A DNA stretch of 64,000 nt, taken from the NCBI GenBank assembly GCA_030762895.1, contig JAUPTC010000058.1, positions 62,001 to 126,000 on the forward strand. The letters are read 5' to 3'. Below are positions 1 through 11,415 of the stretch, in pieces; positions within the stretch are counted from its first letter, which is position 1; each line of letters starts with the position of its first letter. The notes under the pieces were generated by a model. The model was not told the origin of the DNA and searched no databases. It saw only the letters and a program-made list of their open reading frames with translations. Source of the stretch: Sophora flavescens. Taxonomy: Eukaryota > Streptophyta > Magnoliopsida > Fabales > Fabaceae. The translations under genes and the position numbers were made by a program.

Positions 1-1324
1 GTAATTAAGAGCTTGTTGGGCTTTCTTGTGTCTAACTCTTGTCATGGGCCCACCAAGTCCTTGATTTGATTCTTGATCCATGGTCTTCATTGGGCTCATA
101 TCATTCTTGTTGGAAAGTTGAGTTACCCCCCCACGGCTCATATCATACCCTCCTTCTTTAAGAAAATTCGTCCTCGAATTTATGACTTCAATCCCAAGCA
201 TGTTATCAAATCTTGTGTTTAGATATCCATACTTTTGGGTAACCATGCAAGTTCCCAAGCCATGGGGTACCTCCCTTGGGATGAACTCTTCAATTACATC
301 GGTTGTATCAAACTTAAGTTCAAAATATATTTCAATATGAGGTAAAGCATGAGTAGGTGCTTTATTGAGCCTTTTGGAATCCATGCAAGTTTCCAAACCA
401 TGGGGTACTTCCTTTGGGATGAAATCTACAAATTCCTGTAAAAGAGTTTTAACACGACTAGGCAAAGAGAGATCATTAGAAGCATTGGCAATTAAACAAA
501 AGTCCTTGCAATAAATTAGGCATTGGGGCTGTCTTGAAATCAAAGCCCTCTTTTCCTCACTTTTTGTTGCCAAAGAACTCTCTTTTTGCTCACTTTTTTT
601 CTCTTGCTCATCACTCTTCTTTTCACTCTCTTTTTCTTTTTCCTCTTGCTCATCACTCTTCTTTTCACTCTCTTTTTCTTTTTCCTCATTCTCTTGTTTT
701 GCTTTCTCTCTCTCTCTTTCTTCTCATTCTCTTTCTTGTTGGAGTCTTCCACCAACTTCTTCACATGGTCTTCAAAACTTTCTATTTGTCTTTTCATTCT
801 TTCCTCTTTTCTCAACCTCTTTTTTTTTCTCTATCTCATCTTCTTGTCACGCCTCTCATGCATTTTCCGGATCCACTCTTCAACCTCTTTCCTATGTTAT
901 CGCACATAGTTGAAATTTTCAAATCGCAACATAGCAAAGAATACAAGTTAGAAAATAACAAAATATATATGTAAGAACCAATCCACTCACCAAGTGTGCA
1001 CAATGTATATTTCACTCAATTGGCTTTTTCCACACAAGATGTAATTTTTTTCACTCTTGCCTTTTTCCACTCGATTGTCCTCTTTTAGGCCTTAGAAGTG
1101 TCAAACACAAAACACACAAAAATTCCAAAATTCAAGTAACAAAAATCATAAAACTTATCAAAAACAAAGGAAACAAAAGGAAAGGCTAGAAAGGAAAATC
1201 TTTGACAATAATGAAACAAGAAAATAAATTCTTTTCTTTTGGGTTTTTCTGGGTAGAAAAAGAAGAAAATGAAAAAAAAACACAAACTCAAAAATTCAAC
1301 CAAAGCCTAAGCTTTGATACCACT
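1..1324 (-). repeat. Array unit 0 (left-truncated)
   Basis: The window opens in the U3 end of an LTR (1-145, with a 7-C tract), followed by the internal region 146-1324. Its pyrimidine tract near 827-840 lacks the CG present at this place in most units. The leader near 1255-1275 is the short form without the 27-bp insertion. Confidence 0.93.
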
Positions 1325-1466
1325 TGATGACAACCAAATGGGTAGGTTACCTTTTGATGATCTTAGGTGGAATTAATCATTCATTTTAAACCAACCAGAA
1401 TTGTGTTCATAACTTAGAAAGAAAGAAACAAGCAAATGGGTGAAGATTAGGGGTGGAATGGCGCCA

Positions 1467-1484
1467 CAAATCCAAGGGGATTTG
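1467..1484 (-). other. LTR hairpin 2 (reference)
   Basis: 7-bp stem CAAATCC/GGATTTG around a 4-nt loop (CCTT on the minus strand), next to a conserved GGCGCC. The stem sequence differs between families while pairing is kept, which suggests a functional RNA fold. Confidence 0.7.
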
Positions 1485-1506
1485 ATAAGCCTAGTGAAGA
1501 TCGCCA

Positions 1507-1525
1507 CAAGAATCTTGGATTCTTG
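1507..1525 (-). other. LTR hairpin 1 (reference)
   Basis: Perfect 8-bp stem CAAGAATC/GATTCTTG with a 3-nt loop, in the transcribed R/U5 part of the LTR. Counterparts: 45661-45679 (B), 43673-43691 (A-like), 34672-34691 (C, 7 bp), 57030-57049 (full-length, 7 bp). Confidence 0.7.
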
Positions 1526-1637
1526 ATAAGATCAGGGGTGGCTCAATCCAGAACCAAAGAGAGACAAAACCCTCACAATTGGAATCAATCCAAATTCAAC
1601 ATCCAAGTTTTTTTTTTCTATTCATGTTCTAGATGCA

Positions 1638-1646
1638 TACATATAG
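1638..1646 (-). promoter_or_regulatory. TATA-like motif of the family A LTR
   Basis: Minus-strand CTATATGTA. The homologous position reads CTATTTGTA in the full-length element (56912-56920), family B (45543-45551) and the A-like LTR (43799-43807), and CTATATGTA in family C (34799-34807). Conservation across five otherwise diverged LTRs supports a core promoter; the start site was not determined. Confidence 0.6.
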
Positions 1647-1707
1647 GAAAAGTGGTTCATGACTAAAAAGGAGTTTCCTAGGCATGCAAGCCAAAGGTTG
1701 CCCTCCC

Positions 1708-1849
1708 AATTAACATGTGCACCGTCCACACAAGCATAATTAACACGTGCACCGTCCCAACAAGCTTAATTAACATGTGCACCGTCCACACAAGATAATT
1801 AACATGTGCACCGTCCACACAAGCATAATTAACATGTGCACCGTCCACA
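1708..1849 (-). repeat. 30-bp minisatellite within LTR U3 (reference copy)
   Basis: Five copies of a 29-30-bp unit with core AATTAACATGTGCACCGTCC. The second copy in plus order reads CACGTG (a G-box core) where the others read CATGTG. Every complete family A LTR carries the block at this offset; unit 17 has four copies. It lies upstream of the TATA-like motif in transcript orientation, so an enhancer role is possible but inferred. Confidence 0.9.
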
Positions 1850-1919
1850 ATTTATTACACCTTTATTGAATTAAAATAAACTAGAAAATACTACTTTAGA
1901 GAAGCGGGCTTCCAAGCCA

Positions 1920-2591
1920 TCATGGGTCTTCTAGTTGAATGAGATAGGTCATCCATTTGGCCTCCATTCCATTAGGTCTCATTCTTGGGCTTGCTTCTAT
2001 CAAAATAGCCACCATGTAATTAAGAGCTTGTTGGGCTTTCTTGTGTCTAACTCTTGTCATGGGCCCACCAAGTCCTTGATTTGATTCTTGATCCATGGTC
2101 TTCATTGGGCTCATATCATTCTTGTTGGAAAGTTGAGTTACCCCCCCCCCACGGCTCATATCATACCCTCCTTCTTTAAGAAAATTCGTCCTCGAATTTA
2201 TGACTTCAATCCCAAGCATGTTATCAAATCTTGTGTTTAGATATCCATACTTTTGGGTAACCATGCAAGTTCCCAAGCCATGGGGTACCTCCCTTGGGAT
2301 GAACTCTTCAATTACATCGGTTGTATCAAACTTAAGTTCAAAATATATTTCAATATGAGGTAAAGCATGAGTAGGTGCTTTATTGAGCCTTTTGGAATCC
2401 ATGCAAGTTTCCAAACCATGGGGTACTTCCTTTGGGATGAAATCTACAAATTCCTGTAAAAGAGTTTTAACACGACTAGGCAAAGAGAGATCATTAGAAG
2501 CATTGGCAATTAAACAAAAGTCCTTGCAATAAATTAGGCATTGGGGCTGTCTTGAAATCAAAGCCCTCTTTTCCTCACTTTTTGTTGCCAA
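1920..2591 (-). pseudogene. Decayed pol-derived frame of unit 1
   Basis: Open for 223 codons from TTG, so there is no credible start codon here. It begins with the protease-RT linker (ATKSEEKRALISRQP matches ATKSEVKSALVSRQP of the full-length element), then LLQEFVDFIPKEVPHGL, homologous to the RT entry LLQEFEDIFPKEVPHGL. It then jumps to a diverged segment with a second EVPHGL motif and ends, across the polypurine tract, in the LTR-encoded tail GPMTRVRHKKAQQAL. The RT and integrase cores are missing. A variable poly-Gly run encoded by the C-tract sits at the LTR junction; when its length changes by a non-multiple of three the frame breaks. Similar open frames: 3939-4607, 5954-6628, 7977-8648, 9995-10666, 14026-14694, 53785-54450. 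Confidence 0.8.
2164..2180 (-). other. Polypurine tract of family A (reference)
   Basis: Minus strand CTTAAAGAAGGAGGGTA lies directly before the LTR terminus TGATATG and is the expected plus-strand primer. The full-length element has GAAGAAGGAGGGGA at the same place. Confidence 0.85.
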
Positions 2592-3329
2592 AGAACTCTC
2601 TTTTTGCTCACTTTTTTTCTCTTGCTCATCACTCTTCTTTTCACTCTCTTTTTCTTTTTCCTCTTGCTCATCACTCTTCTTTTCACTCTCTTTTTCTTTT
2701 TCCTCATTCTCTTGTTTTGCTTTCTCTCTCTCTCTTTCTTCTCATTCTCTTTCTTGTTGGAGTCTTCCACCAACTTCTTCACATGGTCTTCAAAACTTTC
2801 TATTTGTCTTTTCATTCTTTCCTCTTTTCTCAACCTCTTTTTTTCGTTTCTCTCTCATCTTCTTGTCACGCCTCTCATGCATTTTCCGGATCCACTCTTC
2901 AACCTCTTTCCTATGTTATCGCACATAGTTGAAATTTTCAAATCGCAACATAGCAAAGAATACAAGTTAGAAAATAACAAAATATATATGTAAGAACCAA
3001 TCCACTCACCAAGTGTGCACAATGTATATTTCACTCAATTGGCTTTTTCCACACAAGATGTAATTTTTTTCACTCTTGCCTTTTTCCACTCGATTGTCCT
3101 CTTTTAGGCCTTAGAAGTGTCAAACACAAAACACACAAAAATTCCAAAATTCAAGTAACAAAAATCATAAAACTTATCAAAAACAAAGGAAACAAAAGGA
3201 AAGGCTAGAAAGGAAAATCTTTGACAATAATGAAACAAGAAAATAAATTCTTTTCTTTTGGGTTTTTCTGGGTAGAAAAAGAAGAAAATGAAAAAAAAAC
3301 ACAAACTCAAAAATTCAACCAAAGCCTAA

Positions 3330-3341
3330 GCTTTGATACCA
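3330..3341 (-). other. Primer binding site of family A (reference)
   Basis: Minus-strand TGGTATCAAAGC, two bases inside the LTR end. It matches the 3' end of plant initiator tRNA-Met (complement TGGTATCAGAGC) except for one base. The same 12-mer occurs in the A-like, C and full-length elements. Confidence 0.85.
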
Positions 3342-3343
3342 CT

Positions 3344-5358
3344 TGATGACAACCAAATGGGTAGGTTACCTTTTGATGATCTTAGGTGGAATTAATCATT
3401 CATTTTAAACCAACCAGAATTGTGTTCATAACTTAGAAAGAAAGAAACAAGCAAATGGGTGAAGATTAGGGGTGGAATGGCGCCACAAATCCAAGGGGAT
3501 TTGATAAGCCTAGTGAAGATCGCCACAAGAATCTTGGATTCTTGATAAGATCAGGGGTGGCTCAATCCAGAACCAAAGAGAGACAAAACCCTCACAATTG
3601 GAATCAATCCAAATTCAACATCCAAGTTTTTTTTTTCTATTCATGTTCTAGATGCATACATATAGGAAAAGTGGTTCATGACTAAAAAGGAGTTTCCTAG
3701 GCATGCAAGCCAAAGGTTGCCCTCCCAATTAACATGTGCACCGTCCACACAAGCATAATTAACACGTGCACCGTCCACACAAGCATAATTAACATGTGCA
3801 CCGTCCACACAAGATAATTAACATGTGCACCGTCCACACAAGCATAATTAACATGTGCACCGTCCACAATTTATTACACCTTTATTGAATTAAAATAAAC
3901 TAGAAAATACTACTTTAGAGAAGCGGGCTTCCAAGCCATCATGGGTCTTCTAGTTGAATGAGATAGGTCATCCATTTGGCCTCCATTCCATTAGGTCTCA
4001 TTCTTGGGCTTGCTTCTATCAAAATAGCCACCATGTAATTAAGAGCTTGTTGGGCTTTCTTGTGTCTAACTCTTGTCATGGGCCCACCAAGTCCTTGATT
4101 TGATTCTTGATCCATGGTCTTCATTGGGCTCATATCATTCTTGTTGGAAAGTTGAGTTACCCCCCCACGGCTCATATCATACCCTCCTTCTTTAAGAAAA
4201 TTCGTCCTCGAATTTATGACTTCAATCCCAAGCATGTTATCAAATCTTGTGTTTAGATATCCATACTTTTGGGTAACCATGCAAGTTCCCAAGCCATGGG
4301 GTACCTCCCTTGGGATGAACTCTTCAATTACATCGGTTGTATCAAACTTAAGTTCAAAATATATTTCAATATGAGGTAAAGCATGAGTAGGTGCTTTATT
4401 GAGCCTTTTGGAATCCATGCAAGTTTCCAAACCATGGGGTACTTCCTTTGGGATGAAATCTACAAATTCCTGTAAAAGAGTTTTAACACGACTAGGCAAA
4501 GAGAGATCATTAGAAGCATTGGCAATTAAACAAAAGTCCTTGCAATAAATTAGGCATTGGGGCTGTCTTGAAATCAAAGCCCTCTTTTCCTCACTTTTTG
4601 TTGCCAAAGAACTCTCTTTTTGCTCACTTTTTTTCTCTTGCTCATCACTCTTCTTTTCACTCTCTTTTTCTTTTTCCTCTTGCTCATCACTCTTCTTTTC
4701 ACTCTCTTTTTCTTTTTCCTCATTCTCTTGTTTTGCTTTCTCTCTCTCTCTTTCTTCTCATTCTCTTTCTTGTTGGAGTCTTCCACCAACTTCTTCACAT
4801 GGTCTTCAAAACTTTCTATTTGTCTTTTCATTCTTTCCTCTTTTCTCAACCTCTTTTTTTCGTTCTCTCTCATCTTCTTGTCACGCCTCTCATGCATTTT
4901 CCGGATCCACTCTTCAACCTCTTTCCTATGTTATCGCACATAGTTGAAATTTTCAAATCGCAACATAGCAAAGAATACAAGTTAGAAAATAACAAAATAT
5001 ATATGTAAGAACCAATCCACTCACCAAGTGTGCACAATGTATATTTCACTCAATTGGCTTTTTCCACACAAGATGTAATTTTTTTCACTCTTGCCTTTTT
5101 CCACTCGATTGTCCTCTTTTAGGCCTTAGAAGTGTCAAACACAAAACACACAAAAATTCCAAAATTCAAGTAACAAAAATCATAAAACTTATCAAAAACA
5201 AAGGAAACAAAAGGAAAGGCTAGAAAGGAAAATCTTTGACAATAATGAAACAAGAAAATAAATTCTTTTCTTTTGGGTTTTTCTGGGTAGAAAAAGAAGA
5301 AAATGAAAAAAAAACACAAACTCAAAAATTCAACCAAAGCCTAAGCTTTGATACCACT
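3344..5358 (-). repeat. Array unit 2
   Basis: LTR 3344-4179 (7-C tract), internal 4180-5358. The pol-derived frame is open for 222 codons at 3939-4607. The minisatellite is regular, with CACGTG in copy 2 only. Confidence 0.95.
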
Positions 5359-7381
5359 TGATGACAACCAAATGGGTAGGTTACCTTTTGATGATCTTAG
5401 GTGGAATTAATCATTCATTTTAAACCAACCAGAATTGTGTTCATAACTTAGAAAGAAAGAAACAAGCAAATGGGTGAAGATTAGGGGTGGAATGGCGCCA
5501 CAAATCCAAGGGGATTTGATAAGCCTAGTGAAGATCGCCACAAGAATCTTGGATTCTTGATAAGATCAGGGGTGGCTCAATCCAGAACCAAAGAGAGACA
5601 AAACCCTCACAATTGGAATCAATCCAAATTCAACATCCAAGTTTTTTTTTTCTATTCATGTTCTAGATGCATACATATAGGAAAAGTGGTTCATGACTAA
5701 AAAGGAGTTTCCTAGGCATGCAAGCCAAAGGTTGCCCTCCCAATTAACATGTGCACCGTCCACACAAGCATAATTAACACGTGCACCGTCCACACAAGCA
5801 TAATTAACATGTGCACCGTCCACACAAGATAATTAACATGTGCACCGTCCACACAAGCATAATTAACATGTGCACCGTCCACAATTTATTACACCTTTAT
5901 TGAATTAAAATAAACTAGAAAATACTACTTTAGAGAAGCGGGCTTCCAAGCCATCATGGGTCTTCTAGTTGAATGAGATAGGTCATCCATTTGGCCTCCA
6001 TTCCATTAGGTCTCATTCTTGGGCTTGCTTCTATCAAAATAGCCACCATGTAATTAAGAGCTTGTTGGGCTTTCTTGTGTCTAACTCTTGTCATGGGCCC
6101 ACCAAGTCCTTGATTTGATTCTTGATCCATGGTCTTCATTGGGCTCATATCATTCTTGTTGGAAAGTTGAGTTACCCCCCCCCCCCCACGGCTCATATCA
6201 TACCCTCCTTCTTTAAGAAAATTCGTCCTCGAATTTATGACTTCAATCCCAAGCATGTTATCAAATCTTGTGTTTAGATATCCATACTTTTGGGTAACCA
6301 TGCAAGTTCCCAAGCCATGGGGTACCTCCCTTGGGATGAACTCTTCAATTACATCGGTTGTATCAAACTTAAGTTCAAAATATATTTCAATATGAGGTAA
6401 AGCATGAGTAGGTGCTTTATTGAGCCTTTTGGAATCCATGCAAGTTTCCAAACCATGGGGTACTTCCTTTGGGATGAAATCTACAAATTCCTGTAAAAGA
6501 GTTTTAACACGACTAGGCAAAGAGAGATCATTAGAAGCATTGGCAATTAAACAAAAGTCCTTGCAATAAATTAGGCATTGGGGCTGTCTTGAAATCAAAG
6601 CCCTCTTTTCCTCACTTTTTGTTGCCAAAGAACTCTCTTTTTGCTCACTTTTTTTCTCTTGCTCATCACTCTTCTTTTCACTCTCTTTTTCTTTTTCCTC
6701 TTGCTCATCACTCTTCTTTTCACTCTCTTTTTCTTTTTCCTCATTCTCTTGTTTTGCTTTCTCTCTCTCTCTTTCTTCTCATTCTCTTTCTTGTTGGAGT
6801 CTTCCACCAACTTCTTCACATGGTCTTCAAAACTTTCTATTTGTCTTTTCATTCTTTCCTCTTTTCTCAACCTCTTTTTTTCGTTTCTCTCTCATCTTCT
6901 TGTCACGCCTCTCATGCATTTTCCGGATCCACTCTTCAACCTCTTTCCTATGTTATCGCACATAGTTGAAATTTTCAAATCGCAACATAGCAAAGAATAC
7001 AAGTTAGAAAATAACAAAATATATATGTAAGAACCAATCCACTCACCAAGTGTGCACAATGTATATTTCACTCAATTGGCTTTTTCCACACAAGATGTAA
7101 TTTTTTTTCACTCTTGCCTTTTTCCACTCGATTGTCCTCTTTTAGGCCTTAGAAGTGTCAAACACAAAACACACAAAAATTCCAAAATTCAAGTAACAAA
7201 AATCATAAAACTTATCAAAAACAAAGGAAACAAAAGGAAAGGCTAGAAAGGAAAATCTTTGACAATAATGAAACAAGAAAATAAATTCTTTTCTTTTGGG
7301 TTTTTCTGGGTAGAAAAAGAAGAAAATGAAAAAAAAACACAAACTCAAAAATTCAACCAAAGCCTAAGCTTTGATACCACT
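5359..7381 (-). repeat. Array unit 3
   Basis: LTR 5359-6200 with a 13-C tract, internal 6201-7381. The tract is six longer than in unit 2, so the frame stays open (5954-6628, 224 codons) with extra glycines. Confidence 0.95.
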
Positions 7382-9399
7382 TGATGACAACCAAATGGGT
7401 AGGTTACCTTTTGATGATCTTAGGTGGAATTAATCATTCATTTTAAACCAACCAGAATTGTGTTCATAACTTAGAAAGAAAGAAACAAGCAAATGGGTGA
7501 AGATTAGGGGTGGAATGGCGCCACAAATCCAAGGGGATTTGATAAGCCTAGTGAAGATCGCCACAAGAATCTTGGATTCTTGATAAGATCAGGGGTGGCT
7601 CAATCCAGAACCAAAGAGAGACAAAACCCTCACAATTGGAATCAATCCAAATTCAACATCCAAGTTTTTTTTTTCTATTCATGTTCTAGATGCATACATA
7701 TAGGAAAAGTGGTTCATGACTAAAAAGGAGTTTCCTAGGCATGCAAGCCAAAGGTTGCCCTCCCAATTAACATGTGCACCGTCCACACAAGCATAATTAA
7801 CACGTGCACCGTCCACACAAGCATAATTAACATGTGCACCGTCCACACAAGATAATTAACATGTGCACCGTCCACACAAGCATAATTAACATGTGCACCG
7901 TCCACAATTTATTACACCTTTATTGAATTAAAATAAACTAGAAAATACTACTTTAGAGAAGCGGGCTTCCAAGCCATCATGGGTCTTCTAGTTGAATGAG
8001 ATAGGTCATCCATTTGGCCTCCATTCCATTAGGTCTCATTCTTGGGCTTGCTTCTATCAAAATAGCCACCATGTAATTAAGAGCTTGTTGGGCTTTCTTG
8101 TGTCTAACTCTTGTCATGGGCCCACCAAGTCCTTGATTTGATTCTTGATCCATGGTCTTCATTGGGCTCATATCATTCTTGTTGGAAAGTTGAGTTACCC
8201 CCCCCCCACGGCTCATATCATACCCTCCTTCTTTAAGAAAATTCGTCCTCGAATTTATGACTTCAATCCCAAGCATGTTATCAAATCTTGTGTTTAGATA
8301 TCCATACTTTTGGGTAACCATGCAAGTTCCCAAGCCATGGGGTACCTCCCTTGGGATGAACTCTTCAATTACATCGGTTGTATCAAACTTAAGTTCAAAA
8401 TATATTTCAATATGAGGTAAAGCATGAGTAGGTGCTTTATTGAGCCTTTTGGAATCCATGCAAGTTTCCAAACCATGGGGTACTTCCTTTGGGATGAAAT
8501 CTACAAATTCCTGTAAAAGAGTTTTAACACGACTAGGCAAAGAGAGATCATTAGAAGCATTGGCAATTAAACAAAAGTCCTTGCAATAAATTAGGCATTG
8601 GGGCTGTCTTGAAATCAAAGCCCTCTTTTCCTCACTTTTTGTTGCCAAAGAACTCTCTTTTTGCTCACTTTTTTTCTCTTGCTCATCACTCTTCTTTTCA
8701 CTCTCTTTTTCTTTTTCCTCTTGCTCATCACTCTTCTTTTCACTCTCTTTTTCTTTTTCCTCATTCTCTTGTTTTGCTTTCTCTCTCTCTCTTTCTTCTC
8801 ATTCTCTTTCTTGTTGGAGTCTTCCACCAACTTCTTCACATGGTCTTCAAAACTTTCTATTTGTCTTTTCATTCTTTCCTCTTTTCTCAACCTCTTTTTT
8901 TCGTTCTCTCTCATCTTCTTGTCACGCCTCTCATGCATTTTCCGGATCCACTCTTCAACCTCTTTCCTATGTTATCGCACATAGTTGAAATTTTCAAATC
9001 GCAACATAGCAAAGAATACAAGTTAGAAAATAACAAAATATATATGTAAGAACCAATCCACTCACCAAGTGTGCACAATGTATATTTCACTCAATTGGCT
9101 TTTTCCACACAAGATGTAATTTTTTTCACTCTTGCCTTTTTCCACTCGATTGTCCTCTTTTAGGCCTTAGAAGTGTCAAACACAAAACACACAAAAATTC
9201 CAAAATTCAAGTAACAAAAATCATAAAACTTATCAAAAACAAAGGAAACAAAAGGAAAGGCTAGAAAGGAAAATCTTTGACAATAATGAAACAAGAAAAT
9301 AAATTCTTTTCTTTTGGGTTTTTCTGGGTAGAAAAAGAAGAAAATGAAAAAAAAACACAAACTCAAAAATTCAACCAAAGCCTAAGCTTTGATACCACT
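7382..9399 (-). repeat. Array unit 4
   Basis: LTR 7382-8220 (10-C tract), internal 8221-9399. Open frame at 7977-8648. No private substitution was noticed, so this unit is close to the array consensus. Confidence 0.95.
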
Positions 9400-11415
9400 T
9401 GATGACAACCAAATGGGTAGGTTACCTTTTGATGATCTTAGGTGGAATTAATCATTCATTTTAAACCAACCAGAATTGTGTTCATAACTTAGAAAGAAAG
9501 AAACAAGCAAATGGGTGAAGATTAGGGGTGGAATGGCGCCACAAATCCAAGGGGATTTGATAAGCCTAGTGAAGATCGCCACAAGAATCTTGGATTCTTG
9601 ATAAGATCAGGGGTGGCTCAATCCAGAACCAAAGAGAGACAAAACCCTCACAATTGGAATCAATCCAAATTCAACATCCAAGTTTTTTTTTTTCTATTCA
9701 TGTTCTAGATGCATACATATAGGAAAAGTGGTTCATGACTAAAAGGAGTTTCCTAGGCATGCAAGCCAAAGGTTGCCCTCCCAATTAACATGTGCACCGT
9801 CCACACAAGCATAATTAACACGTGCACCGTCCACACAAGCATAATTAACATGTGCACCGTCCACACAAGATAATTAACATGTGCACCGTCCACACAAGCA
9901 TAATTAACATGTGCACCGTCCACAATTTATTACACCTTTATTGAATTAAAATAAACTAGAAAATACTACTTTATAGAAGCGGGCTTCCAAGCCATCATGG
10001 GTCTTCTAGTTGAATGAGATAGGTCATCCATTTGGCCTCCATTCCATTAGGTCTCATTCTTGGGCTTGCTTCTATCAAAATAGCCACCATGTAATTAAGA
10101 GCTTGTTGGGCTTTCTTGTGTCTAACTCTTGTCATGGGCCCACCAAGTCCTTGATTTGATTCTTGATCCATGGTCTTCATTGGGCTCATATCATTCTTGT
10201 TGGAAAGTTGAGTTACCCCCCCCCCACGGCTCATATCATACCCTCCTTCTTTAAGAAAATTCGTCCTCGAATTTATGACTTCAATCCCAAGCATGTTATC
10301 AAATCTTGTGTTTAGATATCCATACTTTTGGGTAACCATGCAAGTTCCCAAGCCATGGGGTACCTCCCTTGGGATGAACTCTTCAATTACATCGGTTGTA
10401 TCAAACTTAAGTTCAAAATATATTTCAATATGAGGTAAAGCATGAGTAGGTGCTTTATTGAGCCTTTTGGAATCCATGCAAGTTTCCAAACCATGGGGTA
10501 CTTCCTTTGGGATGAAATCTACAAATTCCTGTAAAAGAGTTTTAACACGACTAGGCAAAGAGAGATCATTAGAAGCATTGGCAATTAAACAAAAGTCCTT
10601 GCAATAAATTAGGCATTGGGGCTGTCTTGAAATCAAAGCCCTCTTTTCCTCACTTTTTGTTGCCAAAGAACTCTCTTTTTGCTCACTTTTTTCTCTTGCT
10701 CATCACTCTTCTTTTCACTCTCTTTTTCTTTTTCCTCTTGCTCATCACTCTTCTTTTCACTCTCTTTTTCTTTTTCCTCATTCTCTTGTTTTGCTTTCTC
10801 TCTCTCTCTTTCTTCTCATTCTCTTTCTTGTTGGAGTCTTCCACCAACTTCTTCACATGGTCTTCAAAACTTTCTATTTGTCTTTTCATTCTTTCCTCTT
10901 TTCTCAACCTCTTTTTTTCGTTCTCTCTCATCTTCTTGTCACGCCTCTCATGCATTTTCCGGATCCACTCTTCAACCTCTTTCCTATGTTATCGCACATA
11001 GTTGAAATTTTCAAATCGCAACATAGCAAAGAATACAAGTTAGAAAATAACAAAATATATATGTAAGAACCAATCCACTCACCAAGTGTGCACAATGTAT
11101 ATTTCACTCAATTGGCTTTTTCCACACAAGATGTAATTTTTTTCACTCTTGCCTTTTTCCACTCGATTGTCCTCTTTTAGGCCTTAGAAGTGTCAAACAC
11201 AAAACACACAAAAATTCCAAAATTCAAGTAACAAAAATCATAAAACTTATCAAAAACAAAGGAAACAAAAGGAAAGGCTAGAAAGGAAAATCTTTGACAA
11301 TAATGAAACAAGAAAATAAATTCTTTTCTTTTGGGTTTTTCTGGGTAGAAAAAGAAGAAAATGAAAAAAAACACAAACTCAAAAATTCAACCAAAGCCTA
11401 AGCTTTGATACCACT
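9400..11415 (-). repeat. Array unit 5
   Basis: LTR 9400-10238, internal 10239-11415. Private changes include one A fewer near 9743, TTTATAGAAG instead of TTTAGAGAAG near 9972, and a shorter A run near 11362-11370. Open frame at 9995-10666. Confidence 0.95.

Larger units (their letters stand above)
1325..2163 (-). repeat. LTR of unit 1, reference LTR of family A
   Basis: On the minus strand the LTR begins TGATATGAGCC, directly after the purine tract, and ends GGTTGTCATCA, two bases before the primer site. It is 839 bp with a TGATG-like/CATCA terminal inverted repeat. In minus-strand order it holds a second copy of the TGATATGAGCC terminus about 45 bp in, the tail-coding stretch, a 30-bp minisatellite, a TATA-like motif and two hairpins. 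The outer terminus is taken as the true LTR end because family C, with the same arrangement, is flanked by a target duplication exactly there. Confidence 0.92.
1325..3343 (-). repeat. Array unit 1 (reference unit)
   Basis: LTR 1325-2163 and internal region 2164-3343. The decayed frame is open at 1920-2591 (223 codons, TTG at its start). The LTR has a 10-C tract, and its minisatellite carries an odd junction near 1765-1775, where a cytosine is shifted and GCAT is replaced by GCTT. Sub-features of this unit are annotated separately; other units have them at the same offsets. Confidence 0.95.

Noticed and set aside
534..974. Plus-strand Phe/Leu/Ser-rich frames of 90-146 codons, recurring in every unit and resembling membrane proteins
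   Set aside because: They are the antisense of the Lys/Glu-rich coding tract and CT-rich sequence; their hydrophobicity follows from that composition.
1085..1303. Recurring 72- or 81-codon minus-strand frame in the leader
   Set aside because: It is interrupted or shifted by small indels between units, has F/Y-rich low-complexity content, lies directly after the primer site, and has no homologue in the other families.
1708..1849. Regularly spaced ~30-bp repeats that could suggest a CRISPR array
   Set aside because: The copies are contiguous without unique spacers, lie inside a plant LTR and recur in every LTR.
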